A DNA stretch of 64,000 nt from Chelydra serpentina (taxonomy: Eukaryota > Chordata > Testudines > Chelydridae). A model generated the notes under the pieces. The model searched no databases. It saw nothing but the letters and a program-made list of their open reading frames with translations, and had not been told where the DNA came from. Below, in pieces: positions 31,329-42,040 of the stretch (positions within the stretch are counted from its first letter, which is position 1; the number at the start of each line of letters is the position of its first letter). The stretch lies in the NCBI GenBank assembly GCA_037349315.1, contig JBAIAC010000225.1, positions 607,501-671,500 of the forward strand. The letters run 5' to 3'. Position numbers and translations under genes: made by a program.

Positions 31329-32242
31329 ACCTTTTTGACCTGATGCTTCTCTGTCCGGGATGTTTTTGTCAGCCATGGCACACAAAAAGGACGTCATTGC
31401 GAGCGGCCCATGGAGGGAAGGTGATTTTTTTTTCCTGCCTTGCTCAGCTTGACTTGCTTCCTCACCCCATTCCTGTCTTAGTTCCTGGGTTACCTGGACA
31501 GGGTAAAAACCTGTGGTGCTCACAGCCCACCACATGCATTGACGTCCCCTCAGGCAGAGACGTTATAGGCCCTGGGTCACCTGCCACCTATAGCCTGGAT
31601 CTCCGACACACCCAGGCCCAACTGGGTAGCTGCTCTTGCAATCCCTCTATGGGAGAATTGGGAGCTATACTCTCCCAGTGGCAATATTTCAGAGGTGGGT
31701 ACAGACTTTGTGACAGAAAGCCTGGGGCTTGTCTCTGCACCTCCCCTATCCGGAAGAACAGAGGCTGAGGGGGCACAAGGGCAAAAGGTGACAAACAGGC
31801 CCGAACAGGAGAGATTTTCTTTTTGTTACAATTCATCAAAATCTCATCCCTGAAAATCTCCGAAGGGGTGTAGCTCAGCCCCCCAACCACTCAGCGCGCT
31901 GCCGTAGATAATCCTGCCACCGAGACTGCTGGCTCCCTGCTCCTCTCCCTCCGCAATGGGGATTTTCACATGTAGAAAGGAGAGTTTGGGGAGCAAAGAT
32001 TGAGAGGGTGTCGGGGGGCTCAAAGGATGGGCAGCGCTCTGGGCTCTGCTTGAGAGATCCTGGCATAGGGGCTGGTGAGGGAGGAAGGATTGTAGATTTG
32101 TGGTGTCTGAGCTGCTCTCTGCAGAGGAGGTGATAAGTGAAGGGGCATTTTTGATTCCTCCCCCTCAGTGTCCCCTGGGAGGGAATTCTAGGGTCCATGG
32201 GGCCAAAGAAGTGGGCAAAGTCATCGGGTTAATGAAAACCAG
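31329..32242. other. tRNA-Phe flank, then no gene
   Basis: 31329-31500 is the conserved tRNA-Phe flank. The remainder shows only short overlapping frames. Confidence 0.45.
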
Positions 32243-32336
32243 TGCTCTAGGTGAGGCTCAAACTCACAACTTCAGCATGTCTCTGCTCAGCACTGCCGTA
32301 TAAATACTGTGCGCTAACCCATTGCGTCACTGGAGC
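32243..32336 (-). tRNA. tRNA-Ile (TAT), intron-containing
   Basis: 94 nt. GCTCCAG/CTAGAGC (one mismatch), TGACGCAATGGGTTAGCGC, anticodon loop with TAT followed by an intron of about 20 nt, T arm GTGAGTTTGAGCCTCAC perfect. tRNA-Ile(TAT) normally contains an intron in vertebrates, which supports the assignment. Confidence 0.85.
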
Positions 32337-33152
32337 CCTTGCTCAGAATTGTTCTCCCAGTCCCCCAGGGCTGGATTCTTCTTAAGGGGCCCAGGCACCA
32401 TTTCACCCTTTTGGTCTTTGCTGTGTAACAGCCGAGCTGATTGAGACTCAATTTCGAGTCTTGCTGCAGACCAACAGATCTGAGATCACTGATCACCAGG
32501 TCTCAGCATTAGTCCTGCTTGGGGACAGTGTCTCTGATGTAAGAAACTGCCTAGTCTGCACTAGCAGTGAGGCTCCCGCACTAACAGCTGGAATCACTGA
32601 GAGACGTGTCAGTGGAGGTACCCAGACATGCCGGAACATAGGCGCTGTCTTTTGTCGACGCCGGTGTGTCTTCGCGCCCGTGGGCCCACCCTAACTCCAC
32701 TCCCGGCTCTGCCCCTTCCCCAGATCTCCCCCCCCCCACCGCTTCCTGCCTGGGGAAAAATTGGTGGGTGAGCAGCTCCCCGCGGGCCCCCCCCCCATCC
32801 GCACCCAACTCACCTTCCGGCCAGTTCCCACCTCCCGCCGAAAAGCCGTGGTATTTTTTAGCCCAGCCGTCACCTCTCAGCTGTTCGGCATGGCGGCGGG
32901 CGGGGGAGGGAGCGGGGGGGCGCAGGGGAAAGCGCAGCGGGGCAGCGCCTCGGGGGAGGGGTTGCCTTGGTTGCTCTGTGACTTTTAAGCCTTACCTTGG
33001 AGTTATCAGCACCAGCCGCCTCTGCTTTAGGTGCGCAGAGGAGAAGAGGTGGGCTGGACTCTTCCTCCCTCTTACCTACAGCTCACTACTAAACCTGGCC
33101 CTGGCACTTCCTTTAAGTGCTATGTGTGTAAGGGGAAGAGCTCGCTATGTGA
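32337..33152. other. No gene; GC-rich segment 32690-32960
   Basis: CpG-containing GC-rich DNA with runs of C and G ('ggcatggcggcgggcggggg'). It might be an old CpG island or repeat. No exon is recognisable. Confidence 0.35.
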
Positions 33153-33225
33153 GCCTGGCTAGCTCAGTTGGTCGAGCATCAGACTTTTAATCTGAGGGTC
33201 CAGGGTTCAAGTCCCTGGTGAGGTA
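33153..33225 (+). tRNA. tRNA-Lys (TTT)
   Basis: 73 nt. GCCTGGC acceptor against GTGAGGT (one mismatch, G-T pairs), A box TAGCTCAGTTGG, loop CTTTTAA (TTT), stem TCAGA/TCTGA perfect, T arm CAGGGTTCAAGTCCCTG perfect. Probably the source type of the GTT-bearing copies at 18278 and 41433. Confidence 0.88.
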
Positions 33226-33239
33226 GAGAGACACTTTCT

Positions 33240-33900
33240 CCTTATGATATTCCCCCCAGAGCTTCTGAAGGTATTTCTTGAGGACCCTCCATGACTTCAG
33301 GCTGGATACACTGCAGCTGAGGGTGCAAAAAGAGTTGGCAAATGTGATTGTAGGGCCACTGGCTGTTATCTTTGAAAAGTCATGGTGATGGGTGGAGGTC
33401 CCAGATGACTGGAAAAAGGCTACTATAGTGCCCATCTTTCAAGAAGGGAGGATGCAGGGAACTACAGGCCAGTCAGTCTCACTTCAGTCCCTGGGAAAAA
33501 TCATGGAGCAGGTCCTCAAGGAATCAGTTCTGAACCACTTAAAGGAGAGGAAAGTGATCAGGAACAGTCAGTCAGCATGGATTCACCAAGGACAAGTCAT
33601 GCCTGACTAACCTAATTGCCTTTTATGATGAGATAACTGGCTCTGTGGATGATGGGAAAGCAGTGGACATGTTATTCCTTGACTTTAGCAAAGCTTTTGA
33701 TACGGTCTCCACACAGTATTCTTGCCAGCGAGTTAAAGAAGTATGGGCAGGATGAATGGACGGTAAGGTGGTTAGAAAACTGGCTAGATGGTCGGGTTCA
33801 ATGGGTAGTGATCAATGGCTCCATGTCTAGTTGGCAGCCGGTATCAAGTGGAGTGACCCAAGGGTCGGTCCTGGGGCCGGGTTTGTTCAATATCTGTATG
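33240..33900 (+). mobile_element. CR1 LINE reverse-transcriptase fragment
   Basis: Broken frames encode recognisable CR1 RT pieces: PDDWKKATIVPIF, then SLGKIMEQVL, then the [10 protein letters not shown] palm region (frameshifted between the parts), then [12 protein letters not shown] and SSGVTQGSVLGPGLFNI. It is interrupted at 33909 by a hAT-type MITE. Confidence 0.88.
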
Positions 33901-33908
33901 TGATATTG

Positions 33909-34144
33909 CAGGCCTGCACAACATACGGCCCGTGGGCCGTATGCAGCGCGCGGAGGTTCTCTGTGCGGCCCGCGGGAGGCTGGCTAAAATTACAAATTAC
34001 AGCTACTTCACAAGAGTTTGTTTGCTCAACAACTTTGGGCGGAGAGTTTTTTTTTTTTGCTCAACAACTTTCCTCGAATCCAGCCCTCGGCTTTTTTCTT
34101 TGGAGTATTGTGGCCCTCACCGCTTTACCCGTTGTGCAGGCCTG
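33909..34144 (+). mobile_element. hAT-type MITE, 236 bp
   Basis: Perfect 14-bp terminal inverted repeats CAGGCCTGCACAAC / GTTGTGCAGGCCTG with a perfect 8-bp target duplication TGATATTG (33901-33908, 34145-34152). No coding capacity. Inserted into the CR1 fragment. Confidence 0.95.
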
Positions 34145-34362
34145 TGATATTGTATGTGTCCCTCCCTCCCTGTGTGGGAGTCTATATGTGACTCTCTTAC
34201 CCTTCCAGAACATCGAGTTCAGTAAAACTCAAACTCTGGAAAAACAGGGAATACAGAGCGATGGTACATGCCCATATAACCTTAACTCTGCCCTCTAGAA
34301 GAGAATCCCTGATCGCATATGAGAACAAAGAAAGGTTTGGGGGCAAATTACAGCTACTTCCC

Positions 34363-34752
34363 AAGAGTTTGTTTCTTCTGTAATTAATTGATCCTGGCCC
34401 CATCAATTGATCCTGGCCTGGTGTCTGGCCGTGGAATTTACTAGTTACTCTTTTTATCCCAGCAGATTTAAAGATGAAACTGCTTTACAAAAGCTCCTTT
34501 ATTTTAGGTTATAGAAACAGGCCACTTCCCCACCTATTTCAAGGAGATGGAATTTTCCTGACCCAGAGGGAACTTAAAATAACATGCTCAAGATCCCACA
34601 TTCCTTAGGAGAAAATGAAGGGAGAAAAAAACAAAACCCACCAAACCCTTGCTGTTTCTACCCAAGTGATCAATGAGACCAGAAAGTGAGACTAGAGAAG
34701 TAAGATTGTGCAATTAACTATCTGGTATGACACTAACTCTGCAGTTACTTAG
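34363..34752 (+). repeat. Direct duplicate of 23308-23703
   Basis: Nearly identical to 23308-23703 and in the same orientation, although the neighbouring arms are inverted relative to each other. Confidence 0.9.
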
Positions 34753-35794
34753 GCCAGGCCTACACTACCCGCCGGATCGGTGGGTAGTGATTGATCTGTT
34801 AGTAAGAAATGTGGTGTTGGTATTGTTTAAATGTGTTTAATTGGCTGTTTTAATAGTGTGTATAAGGTAAAGGTTATGCAAATCACTGGTCTGAATGAAA
34901 TCCAATATGGAGTATATCATCTGTGACTCTCGGACTCCATCTCTGTAAGCAGGCTAGCTTACTCTTAAAGACACTGGATTTCCCTGGCTCAAACCGGACT
35001 GGACCAGTTTTTCCCACCAAAAGGGCTATATAAGGACTTGCTCAGCACCTGGGCGGGGCTGTCCATTCCCGCGGCAGCACGTGCACGGTCGGGTCTCCCT
35101 AGTGCTCCAGAGCTAGAGAGAAGACACCATCTGTCCTGCCGCGAGGTTAAGGAAGGAGAGGCCTGTCCTCACTATCCCCGCCACAGCAAACCGAATCCAT
35201 TTGACCTCTGGAGGGTCCTGCTCTCCTGGTGTCCATCAGCCCGGAGGGTCTCCCTGCCTGCAACAAAATCCAACAGTCGTTGGGACTCCCCCGTAGTCCT
35301 CCTCGAAGGCTCCAAATCAGCCGGAGCGTAGAAGGTCCTGGGCTTCGCCTCTGTGTGCTGTGTCCACTGCGCCTAAATCGCAGGGAAAGGTTTCTGTGTT
35401 GGGGTTTATTTACTGTTTCTCTGAATACCAAGGGAGGCTTTGTGGGTCTGAGCTTCACGCTTCTAAAGCCAGTCACTGAATCACTGTATGGTTAAGTTTG
35501 AGTTTCTTCCAGTTCTCCGTACCTTTACCCTTAATATACTTACCTGTGGCACCATCTCACCTTGTCTTTCCTTCATTTTAATTACATCACCCAGGGAGGG
35601 AGGGACACCCTTATTGTGAGCTAAATCCACTGGGGACAGATCCGGGAGGGAGCCGAGTCTGCTCTTCTGAGAAAAGGGGCTTTCCTTTTCTATCTCCCCC
35701 ACCCCCCCGAACCACCATTTCTCTAGTACGTTCTCTCTGAAGCGTGACCTTACTCCCCTTGGGGTGGGTGGGGTCTTTTGGTCTGCAAGGTGCA
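34753..35794. other. No gene; possible LTR with TATA box
   Basis: 34753 starts with a DNA-transposon-like end ('ggccaggcctacactaccc'). At about 35025 'gggctatataagg' looks like a core promoter and is followed by GC-rich transcribed-looking sequence. The composition recalls a retroviral LTR, but I could not find paired ends. The CR1 tip that closes the right inverted-repeat arm begins near 35795. Confidence 0.35.
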
Positions 35795-36074
35795 ATAGGT
35801 CGCACTAGATGATCACGCTGGTCCCTTCTGACCTTAAAGGCTCTGAGTCTAAATGGGAGAGAGAAGTAAAGGAAAAAGTAAAAAAAAAAAAAATGAAACA
35901 TTGTAATACAAGGGTGACTCCAACAGCTCACTGGATAGTCCCGCCCCTTTCTTCCCCCACTTGGTGTTTAGTGACCTGCTGGGATTTGGGACATTAATTC
36001 TCTCATTCCATTGATAAACTGATACAACATCCCTGCAATTAAACCAGTTCCCAGCCAGGAAAACCTCACACCCC

Positions 36075-36146
36075 TGCATTGGCTGGGGCTTGAACCCAGG
36101 TCAACTGCTTGGAGAGCAGCTCTGCTCACCACTACACCACCAATGC
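36075..36146 (-). tRNA. tRNA-Gly (TCC), U33 changed to C
   Basis: Inverted partner of 22417. Acceptor and T arm intact, anticodon TCC. The loop reads TCTCCAA, so the near-universal T33 is C. This would be expected to impair decoding. Confidence 0.85.
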
Positions 36147-36699
36147 ACCTGGCAAAAGCACCTCTCCTGTGTGCCACTGATGCTTGACAAATGACTCACC
36201 CCCACAGCACTCAGGAGCTGGCTGGAGAGGCCGGAGGCAGCCTGTCAGCTGTGAGCAGAGACAGGTCCCCAGAGTGACTGACAGGTGGGGACCTGGGCTC
36301 CACAGCCCAGCCTGAGGTGGCTCCAGCCCCATCTCTGCCCTCAGAGAAGGGAAATGAAAATCAGTGACCCTCATGGCAAACGTGACCCCCGCAGGAAGGA
36401 GACAGCTCCTTTGAACGCAGTTTGGGTTGTTCCTGCTACGCACTGAGGGTTTGTTGCTGCTGCTGATTCCAGTCCTTGGGCTCTGCCCGGACAAGGAACG
36501 ATTCAGGCTGTCACTCAAGGGAAGAAGGGAGATGATTTTTTTGACGGCTGCCTCGTCTTAAGGGTGTTTGTCAGTCACCTTCTAATCTAGTGGGTGCTGG
36601 GTAGACGCAGGCAGCCCCCGCTCCTGGGTCTCTCCTGAGGAAATAAAGTTTGTACACAAAATCCCAAAGCTTTTCACCGAAAGGAGGGAAAGGAAATGG

Positions 36700-36714
36700 C
36701 CACAAGAGGGCGCC
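36700..36714 (+). promoter_or_regulatory. CTCF-like motif, right arm
   Basis: CCACAAGAGGGCGCC, identical to the left-arm motif and in the opposite orientation, so the pair points away from the 15-kb interval between them. Confidence 0.55.
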
Positions 36715-36822
36715 AGGACATAAGGAAGGTCACACAACCCCATTCTTAGGGGGAGCCATTGTGTTGTGTCAAGGTCCAGAATTGTTGGTCAAGATCTAGT
36801 CAATGTGATTTATCCAGGGTGG

Positions 36823-36908
36823 TTTCCAGTGGCACAAAGGGTTAATGCGCAGTACTTATAGGGCAGTGATGCATGGAGTGATTGTGAGTTCCAGCCTCAT
36901 CTGGAGCA
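36823..36908 (+). pseudogene. tRNA-Ile(TAT)-type, decayed
   Basis: 86 nt, TTTCCAG/CTGGAGC mismatched acceptor, anticodon TAT retained, intron shortened, B box disrupted (GAGTTCCAGCC). Partner of 21660. Confidence 0.75.
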
Positions 36909-38159
36909 CTGGTTTTGGGAGATCTGATAGCAGCCTTCAGGGGAGTGAAAGGAGAAACCCCCAGCGCTGCACTGAGCTCCAGGCTGGTTCATCGGGCGTG
37001 GGGGGAGTTGACTTCTCAGCTGCTGAGCAGGGAGCCAGGGCACTTCTCTGGGAATGAGGGTTCCCAGCCTGACCCAGCTGCTTCATTGCCCCCTGGGGCC
37101 CTGCGGGCTGAGACTGTCCCTGAGGCCAGGCAGCGGCTCAGTGAGCTTTCCTGGGGTCGCTGGCAGGGCAGGAATATCCCACGCTAAGGGCCTGAGTTCA
37201 GCCATGGGGAAAGGCAGCAGCTTTGCTCCCCCCTTCTAAACAGAGCTCCCAGGCCGTGGTTCTCAGCCAGGGGTCCAGAGCCCCCGGCGGGGGGGGGCAG
37301 TGAGCAGGTTTCAGGGGGGGATTTGCCAAAATAAACCAGCAAGCAGGGCCGGCGTTAGACAGTCGTTGTGGCACGGGTGGGCTGTGGAGTTTTTATACCA
37401 TGTTGGGCGGGGGCCACAGAAAGAACAAGGCTGGGAACCTGGCTCCAGGGGATCCCGGGGAATAAAGACTCTGTCCCACTCGGTGCTGCCAACGCTCCTG
37501 ATTTTGCCTTGAGTCTGATGAGAATTGTTGTTTTCCTTGAAGCCCCAGCTCCTGGAGTCAGGTGGAGACATGATGATTTCAGCCTTCGCTCTTAAAGACA
37601 CAGGATGTTTCTAGCCCTTGTTAGCTTGGAAATAGATTCAAAATGTCTTCCCCGTGCGCCCTAAAGGCTCATCAAGCAGAAGGCAAATAAAAAGATCCCA
37701 AATTTATTAATTTTACACAATCTCATCATTTCAAAGCCCATCTCGTGATTTTCGGTGAGCCTGGCTCAGGGTTTTGAACGTTTGGGGTTGGCCGTTCTGC
37801 AGCCTGAGAGCCGGGCACCCTCCTCCCCATCCAGCGCCCCCAGACTGTCCTAAAGCATTAACTCTTTCCTCTCCGTCACGCCGCTGTAACGCAGCTGGGA
37901 ATCCCCATTCCTAGATGGGCTTTTCCACACACAGTGAATCCCCCACAGGGCTGAGTCCCCACAGGGCTGTTCCGGGGGCTCCAGTCCCCCAGCCCAGGAC
38001 AGACGGGGCAGTAACCGCACATCACCCCTCTGTGACTCCCAGGGGCCCTGCAGGGACAGCAGCTCCATGCTGGGCTCCAGGCCCCCAAAGCACCTGGGGG
38101 GAGGGGGCAGTTCAACTCCAATGTCAGGGGACTCCTGCTGCCTGGAGGTGACCAGATGC

Positions 38160-39770
38160 TCACAGCACCTCCCGCTCACACTGACTCCCCCATGGACCCT
38201 CCCCCTCACACTGACTCCCCCATGAACCCTCCCCCTCACAGCCCCTCCCTTCACAGAGACACTCCATAGCCCTCCCCCTCACAGCCCCTCCCCCTCACAC
38301 TGACTCCCCCATGGACCCTCCCCCTCATACTGACACCCCCATGGACCCTCCCCCTTACAGCCCCTCCCTTCACAGAGACACTCCATAGCCCTCCCCCTCA
38401 CAGCCCCTCCCCCTCACAGCCCCTCCCCTCATAGACACCCCATAGCCCTCCCCTCATAGCCCCTCCTCTTCACACTGACACCCCCATGGACCCTCCCCCT
38501 CACAGCCCCTCCCCTTCACACTGACACCCCCATGGACCCTCCCCCTCACAGCCCGTTCCCCTCACACTGACTCCCCCATGGACCCTCCCCCTCACAGCCC
38601 CTCCCCTCACACTGACTCCCCCATGGACCCTCCCCCTCACAGCCCCTCCCCCTCACACTGACTCCCCCATGGACCCTCCCCCTTACAGCCCCTCCCTTCA
38701 CAGAGACACTCCATAGCCCTCCCCCTCACAGCCCCTCCCCTCATAGACACCCCATAGCCCTCCCCTCATAGCCCCTCCTCTTCACACTGACACCCCCATG
38801 GACCCTCCCCCTCACAGCCCCTCCCCTTCACACTGACACCCCCATGGACCCTCCCCCTCACAGCCCATTCCCCTCACACTGACTCCCCCATGGACCCTCC
38901 CCCTCACAGCCCCTCCGCCTCACACTGCACCCCCATTGAACTCCCCCTCACAGCCCCTCCCCTCACAGACACCCCGTAGCCCTCCCCCTCACAGCGCCTC
39001 CCCCTCACACTGACACCCCCATGGACCCTCCCCCTCACAGCCCCTCCCCCTCACACTGACTCCCCCATGGACCCTCCCCCTCACAGCCCCTCCCTTCACA
39101 AAGACACTCCATAGCCCTCCCCCTCACAGCCCCTCCCCCTCACAGCCCCTCCCCTCATAGACACCCTATAGCCCTCCCCTCATAGCCCCTCCTCTTCACA
39201 CTGACACCCCCATGGACCCTCCCCCTCACAGCCCCTCCCCTTCACACTGACACCCCCATGGACCCTCCCCCTCACAGCCCGTTCCCCTCACACTGACTCC
39301 CCCATGGACCCTCCCCCTCACAGCCCCTCCGCCTCACACTGCACCCCCATTGACCTCCCCCTCACAGCCCCTCCCCTCACAGACACCCCGTAGCCCTCCC
39401 CCTCACAGCCCCTCCCCCTCACACTGACACCCCCATGGACCCTCCCCCTCACAGCCCCTCCCCCTCACACTGACTCCCCCATGGACCCTCCCCCTCACAG
39501 CCCCTCGCTTCACAGAGACACTCCATAGCCCTCCCCCTCACAGCCCCTCCCCCTCACAGCCCCTCCCCTCATAGACACCCCATAGCCCTCCCCTCATAGC
39601 CCCTCCTCTTCACACTGACACCCCCATGGACCCTCCCCCTCACAGCCCGTCCCCCTCACACTGACTCCCCCATGGACCCTCCCCCTCACAGCCCCTCCCC
39701 CTCACACTGACACCCCCATGGACCCTCCCCCTCACAGCCCCTCCCCTCACACACGCAGGGACTTGTTCGC
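38160..39770. repeat. Expanded 46-bp minisatellite with about 400-bp higher-order period
   Basis: Units 'ccctcacactgactccccca' plus 'tggaccctccccctcacagc'. The variant 'gacactccatagccctcccc' recurs at about 38255, 38372, 38702, 39099 and 39512, giving a higher-order spacing near 400 bp in the latter half. It is the inverted partner of the roughly 190-bp left-arm array. Confidence 0.95.
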
Positions 39771-40270
39771 TGGGCTCTGACATTACAAACCCAGGGGGGA
39801 GGTTTCTGAGGATTTACTCCTTGAGCCCCTCCCCCTCTCACCGCTCCCCTGAGTGCAGAGGGGCTGGGCTCAGGCAGCCAGTTTCACCCAGGGATTTCCC
39901 AGCCCAGACCCCCGAGTCTCCTCTGCCCGTATCTACCAGTGACACTGCGCGTGGGCGGCGGGTACAAGGGGCTCGGGGAGGCTGAACCTCCCCAAACGGG
40001 GCAAGAAATGCTGGTGGGACGCACCCCCCTTGGAGGGGGGCTGGGCCGCTGCCTTGGGACAGACCCTCCCGAGGAGTGGGGCAGCCACCGGCACTCAGAC
40101 CTCACGCACAGGCCTGGCTCTCGCCTTCAGCCCAGGCAGCCAGAGGGGCCGGGGAGCTCCCTGGCAGTCCCACACCTCAGCCACCTCCTGCCTCACGGCC
40201 TCGGCTCCTGGCGCTCTGCTGGTCGCCCCCTCGCTTGAAGGCCCAGAGCAAAAAGAAACAAGCACCTGCC

Positions 40271-40342
40271 TAGCAGAGGATGGTTTCAATCCATCGACCT
40301 CTGGGTTATGGGCCCAGCACGCTGCCGCTGCGCCACTCTGCT
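40271..40342 (-). tRNA. Initiator tRNA-Met (CAT)
   Basis: 72 nt, perfect acceptor AGCAGAG/CTCTGCT, GGGCCCATAACCC anticodon arm, T arm GATGGATTGAAACCATC fully paired. The best iMet copy in the window. Confidence 0.93.
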
Positions 40343-40543
40343 GGGTCTCTGCCTCCAGCCTCCAGCACCCAGCCTCCAGCATCCACACTAGCGCCTTGCG
40401 AGCGCTGGCGCTGGCCAGCAGAGATCTCAGCCACAATGCCCCAGATGGGCAAACGCTGTGGGCTCCTGAAGCCTCTGCCCCACTATGGATCTGGGCTTTT
40501 GTTCTTCCCTTGCTCTTTCTCAGCAGGGGAAGGAAAGAAGCTC

Positions 40544-40633
40544 TCCTTCAAGCTGGAGTCACAAGGGCGAGGTAAGGATGACTTCCTGGGAGCCGGCTCC
40601 AGTTCTTTGCTCTACCAGCCGACCCATCGACGA
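40544..40633 (-). pseudogene. tRNA-Tyr-like element (copy 8 of 8)
   Basis: 90 nt, acceptor TCGTCGA opposite TTGAAGG. Partner of 18887. Confidence 0.55.
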
Positions 40634-40734
40634 GCTGCCACCACTTTCTCCAGGGTCGCCCAGCGGTGTGTGCCAGGGCGAGTGCCAGCCAAGCGGATGG
40701 AGTTTGAAGGGAAGGGGCAGAGTCCTGTTGCAGA

Positions 40735-40807
40735 GTTTCTGTGGTGTTGTGGTTATCACGTTTGCCTCACACGCAAAAGGCCCCTGGTTCGACAACAGGC
40801 AGGAACA
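40735..40807 (+). tRNA. tRNA-Val (CAC)
   Basis: 73 nt, GTTTCTG/CAGGAAC (one T-G), A box TGGTGTTGTGGTT, loop CTCACAC (CAC). The T stem CCTGG/ACAGG has one mismatch. A T4 run follows ('cttccttttccc'). Partner of tRNA-Val(AAC) at 18713. Confidence 0.85.
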
Positions 40808-41002
40808 TGATGGCTTCCTTTTCCCTAGCTGTCCAGCAAGACACTTCTCCATCTGCCACTGGCCTGTCCCTGGGTAACCCCAACCCCTGCAGGACAGAGG
40901 GTGGGGAAATGAGCTGAGAAAGCGCCTGAGCATGAGCCAGGGGAAACTGCAGAATCTCGGCCAGTCACCTCTTGGAGCCTTGTGGGTTTGCTGTAGACCC
41001 AG

Positions 41003-41236
41003 TAGTGTTAGGTGGCAAAATAGCTGCCCCAAGGTCCCACCGAGACTTGAACTGGGATTGCAGGGTTCAAAGCCCTGAGTGCTGCCCTTACACCATGGGA
41101 CCAGTGGAAAGCACCCTGCGCTCTTCTGACTTCCAGTGTAGAAGAGCCTGGGCGGACAATAATTTGCCTTCCTTGCTCAAGGCCTCTCTGGCCTCTCTGG
41201 CCAGCCCTGTATTTGCTCAACAAGTCGGCTCGCAGC
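41003..41236 (-). mobile_element. 234-bp tRNA-Gln segment inserted in the right arm only
   Basis: Flanked by 18-bp direct repeats GGTTTGCTGTAGACCCAG (about 40985-41002 and 41237-41254). The left arm has one copy of the site near 18520-18537 and no insert. The duplication length suggests LINE-mediated retroposition, but no A-rich tail is seen. Confidence 0.75.
41032..41102 (-). tRNA. tRNA-Gln (TTG)
   Basis: 71 nt, acceptor GGTCCCA/TGGGACC perfect, loop CTTTGAA (TTG), anticodon stem paired, discriminator T. D loop one base short (TGGTGTAAGGGC), T stem with one mismatch. Confidence 0.8.
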
Positions 41237-41432
41237 GGTTTGCTGTAGACCCAGAAGCCTTTCTTCCTCCAGACTGTGAGGCCAGTGGGCGTGTGAGGAC
41301 GTCCCAGGCAGTAAATGGCCCTTCCTAGGAAAGCCCAAGTCCTGAAAAGAAAAGAGTAACGTCAAGGAGGGGACTGAAGAGCTGACTCCTGACGCTTTCA
41401 GGGGACACCGCAGGGGAAAATGATCTTCCCTA

Positions 41433-41505
41433 CACTTGACGAGGGACTGGAACGCTGGACGCTCAGATTAACAGACTGACGCTCGACCAACTGAGCTCGC
41501 CGGGC
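41433..41505 (-). pseudogene. tRNA-Lys-like with GTT anticodon position
   Basis: Partner of 18278. Loop CTGTTAA, B box decayed (GCGTTCCAGTCC), acceptor GCCCGGC against GTCAAGT poorly paired. Confidence 0.75.
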
Positions 41506-41579
41506 TCACATACGGAAAGAGTAAGTTTGGTGCAGAAGAGAAACTCGCCAAGCATAGGCGTGCACAGCACATTTCACTA

Positions 41580-42040
41580 GAGTGTGCACCCAGGAAGACC
41601 TGCCCTAGCCCCGCCCCCATCCACTCCCTCCCCCCCTCAAAACCCCCAACCCTCCGTGCTCATTGTCCCCTGACTGCTCCCTCCTGGGACAATGCCCCTA
41701 ACTGCCCCCCAGGACCCCACCCCCTATCTAAACCTCCCTGCTCCTTGTCCCCTGACTGCCCCCTCCTGAAACCCCCCCACTGTAAGTGCCTCCCTAGGAC
41801 CCTGTCCCCTGACTGCCCCGACCCCTCTCCACATCCCCGCCCCTGACAACCCCCCGCCCTGAACCCTTGACCCATCCAACCCCCCCGTACCTTGTTCCCT
41901 GACCGCCCCCTCCAGAGACCCCCCCGCTTCCTAATCACCCCTGGAACCCCTCCAACTATTCAAACCCCGTGTCCCATGACTGCCCTGGCCCCTAGCCACA
42001 CCCCCACCCGAGACAGCCCCCCTGGGACTCCCACGCCCCC
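41580..42040. repeat. C-rich tandem DNA, partner of 17746-18170
   Basis: Imperfect repeats with 'ccctgactgccccctcc'. Inverted counterpart of the G-rich flank of array B. Confidence 0.8.

Noticed and set aside
34790..35490. Endogenous retrovirus LTR with a TATA box.
   Set aside because: TATATAAG and the composition are suggestive, but no paired ends, target duplication or internal coding region could be found, so it is left as unclassified.
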